This document shows, one piece after another, positions 11,739-23,464 of a stretch of DNA of 64,000 nt. The notes below the pieces were generated by a model that was given only the letters and a program-made list of their open reading frames with translations, ran no database searches and was not told where the DNA came from. The first letter of the stretch is position 1. Every line of letters starts with the position of its first letter. The stretch is taken from the NCBI GenBank assembly GCA_008704415.1, contig VXIS01000096.1, positions 62,001 to 126,000 of the forward strand, given 5' to 3'. The position numbers and the translations under genes are program-made. This stretch comes from Sphaerosporella brunnea. Lineage: Eukaryota; Ascomycota; Pezizomycetes; Pezizales; Pyronemataceae.

Positions 11739-12679
11739 CCTACAAGCTGGCGCAATCAACAGCCTCCGATCTCCTTCTCCGCTGCCGGAGTCTGCTCTCC
11801 CCCTATATTGAGCGTGCAGACTCTGTGCTCTCTCCATATATAGAGCAGGCCGACAAGTTACTCTCGCCCTACACAGAGCGTGCGGAAATCCTACTCTCTC
11901 CATATATAGAGCACGCAGACTCTTTTCTGGCCACCCTTCAACTCTCGCTCGCCCCGGACTCGACACCGATTTCCCTCGTTGAAATTCTCCCACACGTCCT
12001 ACTCGCACTGGGTACAATCGCCACCACCGCCCTGATAATGCGTCGCTTTTTCGGTCTCGGAGGAGGGTCACCAATGTACACTGGGCCGATTGCCGGTGAC
12101 AACTCGGCAGACCCGCACCGGGCGGAAGATGTTCTGATGATCAGACATGGCGCAAACGAGTACCTATTCAGGTACCCAATAAATACGATCGCGTCACACG
12201 CACTCAATGTCGGTCACGTGCGCGACAAGTGCGCTGAGATAACTTGCGTCCCACGAAAAGGCCTTTCTCTTGTTTGCGCCGGCCGTCAGTTAAAGGAGAA
12301 GGAAGACAATATGACCCTGCAGACATTGGGCATCGAGCACGGCGCCAAAATCATGGTCATGGGCTCCGCGCCGTCACCTCCATCACAGCCAAAGGCTGTG
12401 CAGCTTAGTCCAGCGGAGACCATTGAAGCTGTTCGCGAGCATGTTGTCTCCACGCTTTTGCCATTGGTGAATGAATTTATCAGTGGAAGTGGATACGAGC
12501 CAGCGGACAAGAGGGAGGATATGCACCGCCGGCTGGCCGAAACCATTATGGCAGAGTTGTTGAAGCTGGATGGGGTGGAGTCGGATGACTCAACAGTAAG
12601 GACCAGACGGAAAGAGGTTGTGAGAGAGATTCAGAAAATGCTGGAGTCCCTAGATAGAGCGCTTAGGGTGTCGGCTTAA
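11739..12679 (+). CDS. Membrane-anchored ubiquitin-like/BAG domain protein; 5' end unresolved
   Basis: Likely Hsp70 nucleotide-exchange cofactor. From the N-terminus it has four 11-residue repeats of the form LLSPYIERADS, a membrane segment (about LVEILPHVLLALGTIATTALIM), a ubiquitin-like domain (about FRYPINTIASH to GAKIMVMG) and a C-terminal helical BAG-type domain (ETIEAVREHVVSTLLPL to EIQKMLESLDRAL). A transmembrane segment plus BAG domain resembles yeast Snl1, which recruits Hsp70 to the ER or nuclear membrane. The frame is open from 11723, but there is no in-frame ATG before about 12037, so the start must lie in an upstream exon. The CAG acceptor at 11736-11738 fits. A tiny exon at 11466-11478 (donor GTATCC) would be in phase, but that is a guess. 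A nearby 16-base C run makes an assembly error possible. Confidence 0.75.
11792..11923 (+). repeat. Four 33-bp coding tandem repeats in the BAG protein
   Basis: Units at 11792, 11825, 11858 and 11891 encode LLSPYIERADS, VLSPYIEQADK, LLSPYTERAEI and LLSPYIEHADS. The DNA units have diverged mostly at third positions, which suggests protein-level constraint after duplication. They would form an amphipathic helix just before the membrane segment. Confidence 0.9.
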
Positions 12680-13226
12680 CGGAAGGGATTTGGGGCACAT
12701 AGACGTCGATGGACTTATACATTCTGTTCGCAATGTTAATGTTGTTATGCTCATTATTACCATTTACCATTTATGCTCTCTTGCTAGCTACAGCAGTCCC
12801 TCGAAACGTTAGCAATCACACTCAAGTGTGGGGGTTTCCTCCCAAAGACACATATGAACAAAGAACTTATGGCCTTTTTTTTCTCTCTTCCGCCGATGTC
12901 GGCAAAACAACCAGCCAATGCAATTTCCAAATGAGAGATTCCTCACATTTCATCACTCGCTAACTGTGACGCGTGAGTTGCCGGGTAAACAGAGACTTCG
13001 CGTAACCCTAACCCGCAAGGTACCTTGGGAGAGTTGCTATGTAACAGCTGTCCTCCGTGAAGCGTACGAACATCACCATCTGGTATTTTTTAATTTTTGA
13101 AGATCGTCAACCAATCAACATAACGAAGTCACGACGGATAATCTGCAGCTATGGTTTGTTTCCCTTCAGCTTCTTGAACTGGTGCAGTGCAGTGTTTATT
13201 GACCATTATGCCAGACGCACGCACAA
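12680..13226. other. Intergenic spacer BAG gene / sec13
   Basis: Contains the BAG-gene 3' flank and the sec13 promoter; no gene seen. Two telomere-like CCCTAA units occur near 13004-13015, too few to be a telomeric tract. Confidence 0.5.
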
Positions 13227-14421
13227 ATGTCCAACCTCCACGAGGACATGATTGTGAGCTCTCTTGCGTCTGGGGAAACCCGCTCGAGTCGCACCAAATT
13301 GACCTGGCTATCTCTAGCATGACGCCGCTCTGGATTACTACGGAAAGCGCCTCGCGGTATGGCCCTCCCATCAAATCGCACCCACCATCACTTATTGACT
13401 GTCGACAATCCAGACCTGTTCCTCCGATAAGACCATCAAGATCTTTGAGGTTGACCGCGATAACCACCGGCTTGTCGAAACGCTACGAGGGTACGCTTCT
13501 TTCCCTTCTCTTCTCCACTCCCAACCATGCTCCCCTACTGACTCCAGCGTACAACAAACAGCCACGACGGCCCCGTGTGGCAGGTTTCTTGGGCGCACCC
13601 CAAATTCGGCAACATCCTTGCGAGCGCCTCCTACGACGGCAAGGTGATAATCTGGCAGGAGCGGCAAGGACAGTGGTCGAAGCTGACAGAGCACGCGAAC
13701 CATCACGCCTCCGGTACCCAACCCCGAACCTCACCCGCCATGATGTCCTAACACATCACAGTCAACGCTGTGCAATGGGGCCCCCACGAGCTGGGTGCGA
13801 TCCTGGCCTGCGCTTCGTCCGACGGCAAGGTGTCGGTGCTGGAATTCAAGGATGATGGTAGCTGGGACACGAAAGTGTTCTCGGCGCACGCGATCGGCTG
13901 CAACAGCGTGTCGTGGGCGCCGTCTACCACCCCGGGAAGTCTGGTGCAGACCACACAGCCCTCGGCACCTGCCATCCAGCGCAAATTCGTTACTGGCGGC
14001 AGCGACAATCTTGTCAAGATCTGGAGCTACAAGTGGGTTACATCCCTCGAGACTGTAAGAGAGAGATGGAGAGAGAGAAGTTGCTGACTGAAATTGTAGC
14101 GTTGAGATGGGCACCTACACGGAAGACGTTACGTTGGAAGGCCACCAGGACTGGGTCCGCGACGTTGCGTGGGCCCCCAGCATCCTCCCTAAATCATACA
14201 TCGCCTCAGCAAGCCAAGACAAGAGCGTCATCATCTGGACCACCGAGTCTCCCGAGGGACCCTGGCAGAAGAAGGTGCTCCAGATGGATTCCGTCATGTG
14301 GAGAGTCTCGTGGAGCTTGAGCGGGAACGTCCTCGCCGCGAGCGGTGGCGATAATAAGGTCACCCTGTGGAAGGAGACGTTGAAGGGGGAGTGGGAGAAG
14401 GTTTCTAGTGTGGAGGAGTAA
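13227..14421 (+). CDS. sec13: Sec13, COPII coat and nuclear-pore WD40 protein
   Basis: Predicted 295-aa six-bladed WD40 protein that forms the COPII outer cage with Sec31 and is also part of the Nup84 nuclear-pore subcomplex. Six exons: 13227-13253, 13318-13356, 13414-13490, 13562-13713, 13762-14032 and 14100-14421. The first two are only 27 and 39 nt. All phases close and the joined product starts [20 protein letters not shown]. Conserved stretches include [51 protein letters not shown] and [13 protein letters not shown]. The final exon carries [10 protein letters not shown] and [16 protein letters not shown] and ends at TAA. It converges on arp3 with a 340-bp gap. Length and motif order match the family. 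Confidence 0.96.
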
Positions 14422-14761
14422 AAGGATTGAGCGTGGGATGTGGATTGTTGGGGAAGAATCGTTGTCACTTTGCGCATGGTGCCCGATTCTGTTGTCATTA
14501 AAATTTCTAGAGCTTTAGCTTATGCAAGTGAAGTAATGGTTGAAGGTTCAAGGAGAGGAGGAGGGCCATGTTTGTAAGGTACCAGTGGCCTTTGAACTCC
14601 TCCTGCCTGTCAACGAACTCACGCGGAGGATATATTTATTGACCCTCTCACTCTTCAGACAACCCGTGATTTTTTCTCTAAACAATTCAATTCCACACAA
14701 CGCAACAACTCTCCGGAAAAACTATTTGGTTAAGGTATCTCATGCTGCTCACATATATGCA
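14422..14761. other. Convergent 3' spacer sec13 / arp3
   Basis: Short spacer between two facing genes, presumably their 3' UTRs and polyadenylation signals; no other feature seen. Confidence 0.6.
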
Positions 14762-16505
14762 TTACGTGCCTGGACCGCCCAACAGCGCAAATCGTCTGAC
14801 AATGCTAGGACCCACCTCGTCGTACTCGGCCTTGGTGTGGCAGTAGCTTCTAAACTCGGGTGTCTGTCCCAACAAGCTGCCTCCGAACCATGGGCCGTGA
14901 CGCTGGCGCTTGTGCGTAATGACCTGAACCTCGAGGCCGCCAGATTTGGCACCACCCGAACGGGCTTCCGAGGCACGTAGACGATCGTCGACAAGGTGGC
15001 GGATGTCGCGCTGGAGACGACGGCCGAAATCTTTGTACAGAGTGGAACCGCCGGAGAGGACAATGTTCTAACCCAATGAGCTGATGCTTCTCCACATGGA
15101 AGAGGAGAGGCTACAGACCTTGTAGAGTCCTCGTCTGACATCTATAGGCGAAGATTGAATGACGTTGTCGACGACATTGGGAAGGGGCGTCAAGAAATCG
15201 CTCGAATAGATCTCCGGGTTGAAGAAAATTTCAGGAGCCAAAAACCGCTCGTATCCAACATCGACCGTGACCTTCTTTCCACCGAGCTGCTCGACAACAT
15301 ACTTCTGGAAACGTTCCGGCTCGCGGTCGAAACGGGTGAATTCCTTTACGATGTCGGGGCAGACGTAGCAGAGCTCCTCCTTGATCTGTTCTGCAGTCTT
15401 GAGTGACGAGTCGGGCTCGCCGCGGTCTCGCAGGAGCGACTGAACGAAGTACGTAATGTCACGACCGGCAATGGGGATAGATTTGATAGAGGAGCCGATG
15501 ACATATCCTTCAGCCTGTGCAATCACAACTCAACCTCTGATAAATTATATGTGGCATGGAGATGCTTACAACAGGGATGACGTGGGTGACACCGTCTCCA
15601 GAGTCAATGACCGTTCCTGTTAAGCTACGATCTTGAACCTTGCTGCTAGTCCAACTCGCGGCGAGAGCAAGCACAGCCTGCACGGCAATGTAAAGACCGG
15701 CGCAGTTGAAAGATTCGAACATGATCTCGGCGGTGTTTTCTCGCGATTCCGGAGGGTTGAGAGGCTGCCAGGGTCAGCCGGCTATCGACTACGACTCCGA
15801 AGTATTGATGTACATACGGGCTCAGTGAGCAAGAAGTAGTGGTCCTCTGGTTCAACACGCAGGTACTTGAAGATGGAATTCTGCCAGAAGCGCTCCATGT
15901 GATCCTGAAAGATGGCGCGTCAGCATCACGAACCATAGCAATATACAGCAACATAAACAGTAACATTCACATACCCAATTGTCTACCTGACCGTGTCGTA
16001 TAGGATAATTGATGGTGTACCCTAGTTTTATTCCATCAGTCACTCTGTCTTCCAACACGGCTTCTTCACATCGCTGGCAGAAACGTACCGGGTCCGGCAG
16101 CTTGAGCAAGAGCTTCATCTCCGATAAAAAAGTCCAAATCTTCGGTACCCCTCTTTGCGCTTAGGTGACCCGTTGGGCCAGCGCCTCCGGTGAGATACGA
16201 GGGTTTCTGGGCAACGGGTGGACGTCCGGCACCTCCTGAAGCACCACCGCCAGCTGGGCCCTTCGTCGCGATCGCCGTAGGAAACACGAAAGAAGGGGAA
16301 TCATTGCCGGCGAAACCTATATGATTTGCTCAGCTGGAGATCGGCCGGAATCTGTCAAGTTAAACAAACCCAATTTCGAGTAACCCGTGCCGCTGCGGTG
16401 AAGCTGTCAGTCAAGGTCCAATTGCAAGGTGTCCGGCGGAGCTGTTTGATCAGGGACGAGACGAGCTTACTTATCCATGACAACGGCGGGAGTTTGGGAA
16501 GCCAT
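14762..16505 (-). CDS. arp3: Arp3, actin-related protein 3 of the Arp2/3 complex
   Basis: Predicted 438-aa subunit of the Arp2/3 complex, which nucleates branched actin at endocytic patches. Eight exons: 16505-16471, 16392-16370, 16316-16089, 16021-15975, 15904-15818, 15764-15570, 15514-15119 and 15067-14762. All phases close, and exon 2 is only 23 nt. The product starts [24 protein letters not shown] (phosphate-1 loop) and continues with [49 protein letters not shown] and the phosphate-2 loop [15 protein letters not shown]. The end is [18 protein letters not shown] followed by [11 protein letters not shown] and stop. A Gly/Ala-rich insertion after the N-terminal lobe is present, as in other fungal Arp3 proteins. 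Identity is very clear. Confidence 0.97.
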
Positions 16506-17095
16506 GACGAATGGTGGTATCTACTGTCCGACAAGCTGTAGATGTGATTCGGGCTGAGTGATCGTGATGAGCTATTGGAGGTGTTAGGGAGAGGCGGGGA
16601 TGTTGCTGTATGTATTGGGTTTCCGCCGGAGGCTCCCCAAAATGGCTCGGCAGCAGCGCCGCAAAGTGGCTGAGCTGACTCGGCAGCTTGAATTGCACGC
16701 TCCATCACTCGGTCTTACTCTTTCTTCCAAAAACCGTCGACGTGGACCTCAAGCCGCACGGCATGGTTTTGACTCCCGAGCCCCGTGCGGCCATTGGCTC
16801 ACCCAGGCGGGCCTCGGGCGGGAGCCCTCGATGGCACCGAAGTTAAAAACGGGGAGCTAGGGTTTGCGACAAGTCACACTGCTTCAACTTTCTGTAATAT
16901 CTGCATCCCCGCCCGGCTTCTGTCTACAAAGTAGAGTAGGCGTTATACTTCTATATGTGTTTCATGGCAAAGCAGAAACGCACCAGGAATAAGGTCAACA
17001 CCAAAGAGGTAGGTCACTGACGATTCCATTGCTTCTGCTGGGCAACTGCAGTTCGTTGCTGACGTTCGACAGCCCTGCCGTCACAAGGAGTTCTC
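16506..17095. other. arp3 upstream region
   Basis: Promoter and 5' flank of arp3. No gene or repeat that I can support up to the foldback element at 17096. Confidence 0.5.
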
Positions 17096-17225
17096 TACCG
17101 TAAAAACTCGAGAGCAAGAGAATGGGCTAAGTCACTGCGCCATGTAGGCTTAGTGACTTTGCCACATGGCGCAGTGACTTAGCCAGTGACGTAGCCCATT
17201 CTCTTGCTCTCGAGTTTTTACGGTA
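17096..17225. mobile_element. 130-bp foldback MITE, TACCGTAAAAACTCG family
   Basis: A near-perfect inverted repeat. The left arm starts TACCGTAAAAACTCGAGAGC, and the right arm is its reverse complement ending at 17225. The arms also share GAGAATGGGCT and an AAGTCACTGCGCCATGT core, so the element could fold into a long hairpin. The outermost TA on each side could be a TA target duplication, as in Tc1/mariner-type elements. It is non-coding, so a transposase elsewhere would be needed. Related elements occur at 24715-25453 and 53183-53301. Confidence 0.88.
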
Positions 17226-17368
17226 GTGGCCAAGGCCTCTCGGGAGACGCTTCGTCGGCAACTGTAAGACATTCCCCAATGCCATCTCAACACTGCTACT
17301 TCTTCTAGATTGCTGCAATTAGTTGTTATCCTGACGTTTGATAATAGCACTAAAAACCTAAAGGTATT

Positions 17369-17964
17369 GTGTCAGAACGATACTCGACCAGATCGGGGTT
17401 GATCCGGAGGAAGGAAGGAAAGGAACCGGAAGAAGGAAGTGGACTCGCCAATCATTACTTGGGCCTCAGAGAGTCTATTAAAAACCTTCCGGATTTGATG
17501 ACTCTTGAAGAGGTGAAAGTGTTCCTCGAGCACGGAACGGCTTTACAACTTCAGGCCGTTATTGTGTCCAACAAGTTCAAACATCTCCTGAATCCCCTTC
17601 CAGAAGGGATCGATTACGATACTCGATTCACACAAGTTTACAACCATGGGGAAAAAAAATTACTCCAAGAATACAGGGCGCGGCTTGAAAAAGAGGGCTG
17701 GTACAAGTAATGGCCCCGGCACGCATGGATGAAAATTATGATGGAGAGGCAAATGATAATGATACTGAGCATGGGTGGTATGGGCCTCCGGACCCTATTG
17801 TGGTAATGGCAATAGAGACGCTGGGGACAACAGAGATGAGCACCCGCCTCAATGACACCAAAACTCGCAGGTTGCGGTCCGCGGCGGGGGCCGTCCGTGG
17901 GTTGCCGGGGGGGGGGGGGATTCCAAGTATGAATAAACGCATGCCAGAATGTTTTGGGTCTTGA
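17369..17964 (+). other. Pair of overlapping orphan ORFs next to the MITE
   Basis: A 113-codon frame (17369-17710) ends in TAATG, and the overlapping ATG at 17710 opens an 84-codon frame. The first has no upstream in-frame ATG; its first ATG is at 17498. It reads like a soluble, charged protein (for example LEEVKVFLEHGTALQLQAVIVSNKFKHLLNPLPEG). The second runs through a G run at about 17909. I recognise no family. They may be one gene with unrecognised introns, or a relic brought in with repeats. Neither is strongly supported as a real gene. Confidence 0.3.
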
Positions 17965-18480
17965 AGTTCAATAGTTGTTGAGCTTACAGATTTGAAAGTC
18001 GGTGATGTCGGTTACTCCGCGCGTTCGCCGTACCACATCCATGCAAAAAGGCGCTTACAGTGCTGTTCTGAGCCTATGCCTTGTCAAACCGTCAACTCAT
18101 CACTGGATCAAAAAAAAATCTGCTCGAGTATTCGAATGTTTACATGTATGTGGTGCTCTAGTAAAATCTTCAAGTATGGTTGTCACCAAAAGTTGTGGGG
18201 TTTTCGGAGGCCTCTTAAGCGGCATTTCGGTATGCTCGCAGCGGGTTTTGGCCCCAGCCTCGATATTTTGACCTGGCGGCCTCCAAACGCGCCCTAAAAA
18301 GGTGGAGGGAAGAGAAGGTTCAGAATGGCCGGCAGAGGTTTGCGATTTCAATATAAATCCTAAATCGACGAAGGGTCTTGGCAATTCCGAGGACAAAATT
18401 TGGAAATCGCAAACTCTCTTGTATCCCATTGCGTATCTACTCCCTCTCCTTCACCTCCAACCAAACTCCATCCACCAGAT

Positions 18481-18615
18481 GCCTGGCGACAACGACAACA
18501 ACAAGACGTCGACCAAGTGCCCTTACGGCGAAGGCATCCTCGGAAATGTCGGAAAAATGCCGGTCAGTCCTGCCCATGCTCTTTTGCTGCACTTGAAGAC
18601 GGAAATCCATGGTTG
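18481..18615 (+). CDS. Possible small protein gene or first exon
   Basis: A TATAAAT motif at about 18350 and a pyrimidine-rich leader precede an ATG in good context. The reading frame begins MPGDNDNNKTSTKCPYGEG and ends after 45 codons. A GTCAGT donor-like site follows KMP, so this may be only the first exon. I recognise no family and could not find a convincing second exon. Confidence 0.25.
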
Positions 18616-18904
18616 AGAGCTTCGAAAGCTTCCCAGGCCTTGTCCGAGACAAAAAGGCAACGGTCACAGCATCCGAGGCTAAACATATGACGTCTCCTCC
18701 GCGAATACCCATTGACCCACCCACCTCCATTCTAGACTCGGGCTTACTGCTCTAGTCAAAACTTCCCCACAATCTGTTCCTCCCTCCGCACGCGCCTTAT
18801 AACCCCCTACAGCACGCCCTCCCCCCTCCCCCAGCAAATAAATCCCTTCTCTTCTAAATTACACTTCCGCATCTTGCATCGCAGTCCCAGTGTTTTGGGT
18901 GGGA

Positions 18905-20079
18905 ATGCCGGAAGCGTTGACCTTAAAGGGCCACGACCAGTCCACAGTCGCCGCCTCGACCGTACAGACCCCCGAAGATGCCGCTCCGATAACAGCGACC
19001 AGACGGCCTCTTGCGCGATCACCCAGAGACAAACAGTCCCTCGATTATATGTTGCGCAGCGGGTTGGCCGGAGGTCTTGCAGGGTGCGCAGTATGTGCGC
19101 CGTAGACCCTTCAGCTCGTAGCCCTGCACGCTTACACTCAGTGTAGGCAAAAACCCTTATTGCTCCTCTAGATCGAGTCAAAATCCTCTTCCAGGCATCA
19201 AATCCACAGTTCTTAAAGTACACGGGAAGTTGGAAGGGTGTGTTCTACGCCGTGCAGGACATCCGACGAAATGAAGGACTGCTGGGGCTCTATCGCGGTC
19301 ACTCTGCGACGCTTCTACGAATCTTCCCTTACGCTGCTATCAAGTTTGCCGCCTACGAACAGATCCGGAACGTCTTGATTAAGAGTAAAGAGCAGGAGAC
19401 TCCTTTGCGACGGCTTGCGGCCGGTTCTTTGGCAGGCGTAACATCGGTATTCTTCACGTATCCGCTAGAAGTCGTGCGGGTGCGGTTGGCGTTTGAGACC
19501 GGCAAGGACCGTAGGATGGGCCTGCGCGATCTCTGCCGAACCATATATCACGAGCGACACACTTCCTATGGGGTTCTTGGAGGGATTTCAAACTTCTACC
19601 GCGGCTTCACACCCACGGTGCTCGGGATGCTACCATATGCCGGTGTCTCGTTTCTCTGCCATGACATCGCTTGCGACTGGCTACGAACATTGAAGTTTGC
19701 GCGCTACGACAACCATGCACTCGAGAAAGACGGCAAATCAGTACTCAAAGTTTGGGCTGAGTTGGTGGGAGGAGGCCTTGCGGGTATGGCGGGGCAGACG
19801 GCGAGTTATCCGTTGGAAGTGATCCGCAGACGGATGCAAGTGAGGGGCGCTATGGGCGATCAGAGATTCCCTGGAATAGTGGAGACGGCAGCCATGATAT
19901 GGCGGGAGAGGCGTCTCAGGGGATTTTTCGTTGGGCTGTCAATCGGTTATGCGAAGGTCATCCCGATGGTGGCGTAAGTTTTCCCTTCCACTCCAAAGCA
20001 CGGTGGCAGTGCTGACGCTGTTGATAGGACGAGTTTCCTCGTTTATGACCGGGCCAAGTTATATCTCGGGATTGCATAG
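18905..20079 (+). CDS. Mitochondrial carrier, Leu5 / coenzyme A transporter type
   Basis: Predicted 354-aa inner-membrane solute carrier in three exons: 18905-19090, 19147-19973 and 20028-20079. Introns are GTATGT..GTAG and GTAAGT..ATAG, and phases close. Three mitochondrial-carrier signatures are visible: APLDRVKILFQ after the first membrane segment, YPLEVVRVRLAFE in the second repeat and YPLEVIRRRMQV in the third. Also present are YRGHSATLLRIFPYAAIKF and YRGFTPTVLGMLPYAGVSF. The extended N-terminus and the GHSATLLRIFPYAAIKFAAYEQ pattern resemble yeast Leu5 and human SLC25A16/42, linked to coenzyme A accumulation in the matrix. Substrate is inferred by resemblance only. The last exon adds TSFLVYDRAKLYLGIA. 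Confidence 0.9.
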
Positions 20080-21662
20080 AGTAGAGACGGCAGCATTACC
20101 TAGAAGACGTTCGGCTCTGTACGATATACTTTCTGATTCATTTCTCGACAGTGGATTCACGACTAGAATTTCTCTTTGTCTTACACATAGAGTGCTTTGT
20201 TTCTTTTCCATTCCCTTCTCTCCTTTCTTCGGTATATACACGGGCTTCGTTTCGTTGGATATCATTTTTCTTTTTCATTTACTTGGGGGTTCTTTTTTTC
20301 TCATCTACATTTTTGTTTGGATGCAAGTTTATTACCCATTGGTTCTGGTGTTTTGGCGGTGAGGGCTTCTTTGTGATAATTTTGTGTTTTTTTAGATTTT
20401 TAGATATGGACTTTCGATGCAAATGTAAATGTTTGATCGAAGACGGTAGGATGGAAGGGTTTCCCATCCAGGCACCGCACAACCATGCGCGATGATCGGC
20501 TGCAGTTGACCGCACCGGTGGAATCGCCGACTGTTGATGCCGCCGCCGAATGGGTAAGTGCTTGATGCACCGATCTCCGCCGCACGCATCGCAAAGGCGC
20601 TTACTCAACCCGCGCAGGCACGTGAGCAAGCCTCGTGACGTTGTCGGCTTTCCTCGCTCCGTTGTGGATCCCTGCAGCGTTCACATGTGTGTACTGCGTG
20701 CAATGTATGTGCGAGTACTCTACATACTCTGTTTCTTTCTTTCCGTTCTGCCGCTTCCCTTTGCACGGGAGATCGACGCGGGTCCAAAGGGAGCACAAAC
20801 ACCCCCTTGAGTTACTCAACGTCAACACAAACAACTGTTGCTGGGGGATTACTGTGAAGTCCATGCGTAGACGTAAGTATCATACCGGACATAGCGTGGG
20901 GTTTGTTTCCATATCAATGTCCATGTGCCGTGGTCAAGAAACCTGATGTTTGCCAAAAATCAACGGATAAATACCGGACGCTCGTATCAGACCCGTTTGC
21001 GGATAAACAAAATATCGACAGGACAGCGGACATGTATGTATGGCTCCAATCGATCGATTGATGCTCTCAGCCATCATCATCGCCATCATATGTAGGTAGA
21101 TATGGCGTTCTGCATCATCATCACCATCAGCATCTTGGCCTGCAATGCAATTTGCCAAGCGGATGCAGGCTGGACCGAACCGACGAGAGGGCTTTGCTTT
21201 GCATCTCAACAACGCCAGGGACCTTGCTGATCCGATCACATGTCGACGAACAATCTTGGCCGACCTGCTTTTACACAGAATGCCTATGATGCGTAGTTAT
21301 CTAGGTACTTAAGTATCCCTCCTCTTCTCCGCATCTCATATATCTCCTCCCACCTGACCCCCCCCCCCCCCCCTCCGCTCCCCGCAGCAAACACTTACAC
21401 CCACTCCCCTTCCGGCCAAATCCCACCAAACAGTTCTCCCCCTCTCCCCCCAACAAACCCGCCAGATCCTCACTCCACTGCAGCTGAAGCCGGAGTAAAT
21501 CCTTGCATTCTCAGTCCCAAACCCAGACCCAGCTACCTCGACCCATCTACATATCCCCCTTCGCTGTTATATTCTACACTGCAACCTGACCTCTCCGCTT
21601 CATTCACGCAAAAACCTCACAACGCGACTCTCCCTTTGCCCAGCGCCAACAAACAATCCACA
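20080..21662. other. Intergenic spacer, carrier gene / INSIG gene
   Basis: T-rich 3' flank of the carrier up to about 20400, then promoter sequence of the INSIG gene with a C run near 21358-21373. No gene, RNA or structured repeat that I can support. Confidence 0.5.
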
Positions 21663-22712
21663 ATGTCCGACAACCTCCAAATCCAGCGCCCAATCCCGCG
21701 GCGTCCCTTTGACCTTCAAAGTGACCTCTCCTCGCCCACTTCCCTAGGCGGTAACGATTTCCTCGATCCCTCTGGCTATCAATCCGACTCCACATCCGCC
21801 GCAGACGGGGGTCCCGTAAAGCGCAGCCGCTCCGCAGTTTCCCTGACGGCGTCCACGCTCTTTGGCATCTACGGAAAAGCCTTCACAGACGAAGCAGCGA
21901 CACCGTCCTTCCTGACGCGCAACAACAGCGCGGCAGACCTCAGTAGTAGCGGCAACACACCCAAACCTCTCGTCTCCCTCGCGGCGCGCGAAGAAGCATC
22001 GCTAGCCCAACATCCTACAAAACAGCACGCGTCACCCTTGCTCTTCCTCTTCCGCGCCGCCTCCCTTTTCGTATTCGGCGTCGCCTATGGCGTGATAATA
22101 ACGCATCTGCATGACCGGTCGGGACTCTCGCCTGCCAGCGCCGGCTTGAGAATCGCTATCGACAAGTGGAGCACGCGGTACTTGGTGTTTTGGGGCCTAG
22201 CAGGCGTGGGGTTGGGGAGTGTATTGCCGTGGCTGGATGGGAAATATGTCGACAGCAGTAGCAACAGATCACGGTCCAAGCGGGACTGGAGTCCTGCCGT
22301 GCGCAGCATCGGTGCGTTTGTCGGCATTGCTTATGCCATTGTACGTTGCCCTATTCACCGCCTCTACCCGGCTTTTGCATGTTGACTGGTTTCTCAGCGT
22401 CGCCTCCCTTGGCAATCAACCCTCCAGGTTTCCCTCGCCCTGGCGCTAGTAAACCCTTTCCTGTGGTTCCTCATCGATCGCACGCGCAGCGGCTTTTGGT
22501 TCGCTACACTTGTCGGCGTCGCCGGAACCGCGTTCCTGCTCCAGATCTCCCCGGAGATGATACAGGCCCCCGCACCCGTGACCGCCGAGCTGGTGGGCGG
22601 ATTGGTCAGCGTTGAGGGAGTTGCTGTTGGCACTTGGATTGCCAGCGTCCTGTTTTGCAGCTGCGTTTGCTTTGGGAATGTGGGCAGGAAATTGGCCGTG
22701 AAGGGGGAATAA
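21663..22712 (+). CDS. INSIG-domain protein (Insig/Nsg1 family)
   Basis: Predicted 330-aa ER membrane protein in two exons, 21663-22340 and 22398-22712, with intron GTACGT..CTCAG at phase 0. The N-terminal third is a Ser-rich cytosolic region with possible phosphosites (SRSAVSLTASTLFGIYGKAF). Several hydrophobic spans follow: LFLFRAASLFVFGVAYGVIITHL, YLVFWGLAGVGLGSVLPWLDG, LALALVNPFLWFLIDRTRSGF, TLVGVAGTAFLL and a C-terminal WIASVLFCSCVCFGN. The order and the FLIDRTRSGF stretch match the INSIG domain. Animal INSIGs hold SCAP-SREBP in the ER and promote HMG-CoA reductase turnover; yeast Nsg1/2 stabilise HMG-CoA reductase. A sterol-regulatory role here is inferred from family. Confidence 0.9.
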
Positions 22713-23464
22713 GAGAGATGTAATTTCGCACTGACTGCTATGGGGTGTTTTTTTTTTTGTCCCTCAACGGAGAAAAATTTGGGGGTGTAGTTTGGGTTCC
22801 CGACTTGCGGTTTTTGTATTCCCTGTGGGCGTCATTTTCTTAGTGTATTTGTATGAGGATGGATGGATCAAATTGGGTCGTCACGTGCCTTCTTTCTCTC
22901 TTCCTTATGGCTTTGTTTGGTTTGATAGCGAGTAGACAATGCTTATTTTGACGCAGAGTATTTAGAGTGTACTTGCTGGCTGGCTGGCTGGCTGGCTGGA
23001 TGGATGCATGGGTGGGGATAGTATGCATGTGGATAGGTATACTAGAAGCATGAATGAGGATTCAACAAGGATCATTTGTGGGGGCGTTAATCGGGTTGAA
23101 TGGCGAGCTTCTGGTCTGCATGCTCGGGCACAAAGCAAAAAACATATAACCCACCCCCGGGTCCGTCCGTCAGGCTTTAGTAGTTGTCGGACTTTCTTGT
23201 TCTTGTTGGGGTATGTGCTTAGTATGTATCGTGGTAAGTAAGCAGAGAGAGTAAGTACGAGACCCGACAATTCACTGTTCACGGTGGAAGGTCACCAACG
23301 AAATAATGCCAAAGCTTTGTGGACATCTATCATTAAGCGTGTAGGTAGATTCCCATCTCTAACCAGGAGCACAACAGCAGACAGAGTGACAGAGGTATAG
23401 CACATAACGGGGCGGGTAAAGGGCGGTCGAGGTAGGCGGATAGGCTTGTTCGTGAATTGGTGCT
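22713..23464. other. Convergent 3' spacer INSIG gene / mpc1
   Basis: Facing 3' flanks of two genes. It includes a CTGG microsatellite at 22975-22999; nothing else is supported. Confidence 0.55.
22975..22999. repeat. CTGG tetranucleotide microsatellite
   Basis: About six tandem GCTG/CTGG units, followed by imperfect ATGG units. Confidence 0.85.

Noticed and set aside
13000..13020. CCCTAACCC near sec13 as a telomeric repeat
   Set aside because: Fewer than two full units; not enough for a telomere or interstitial telomeric array.
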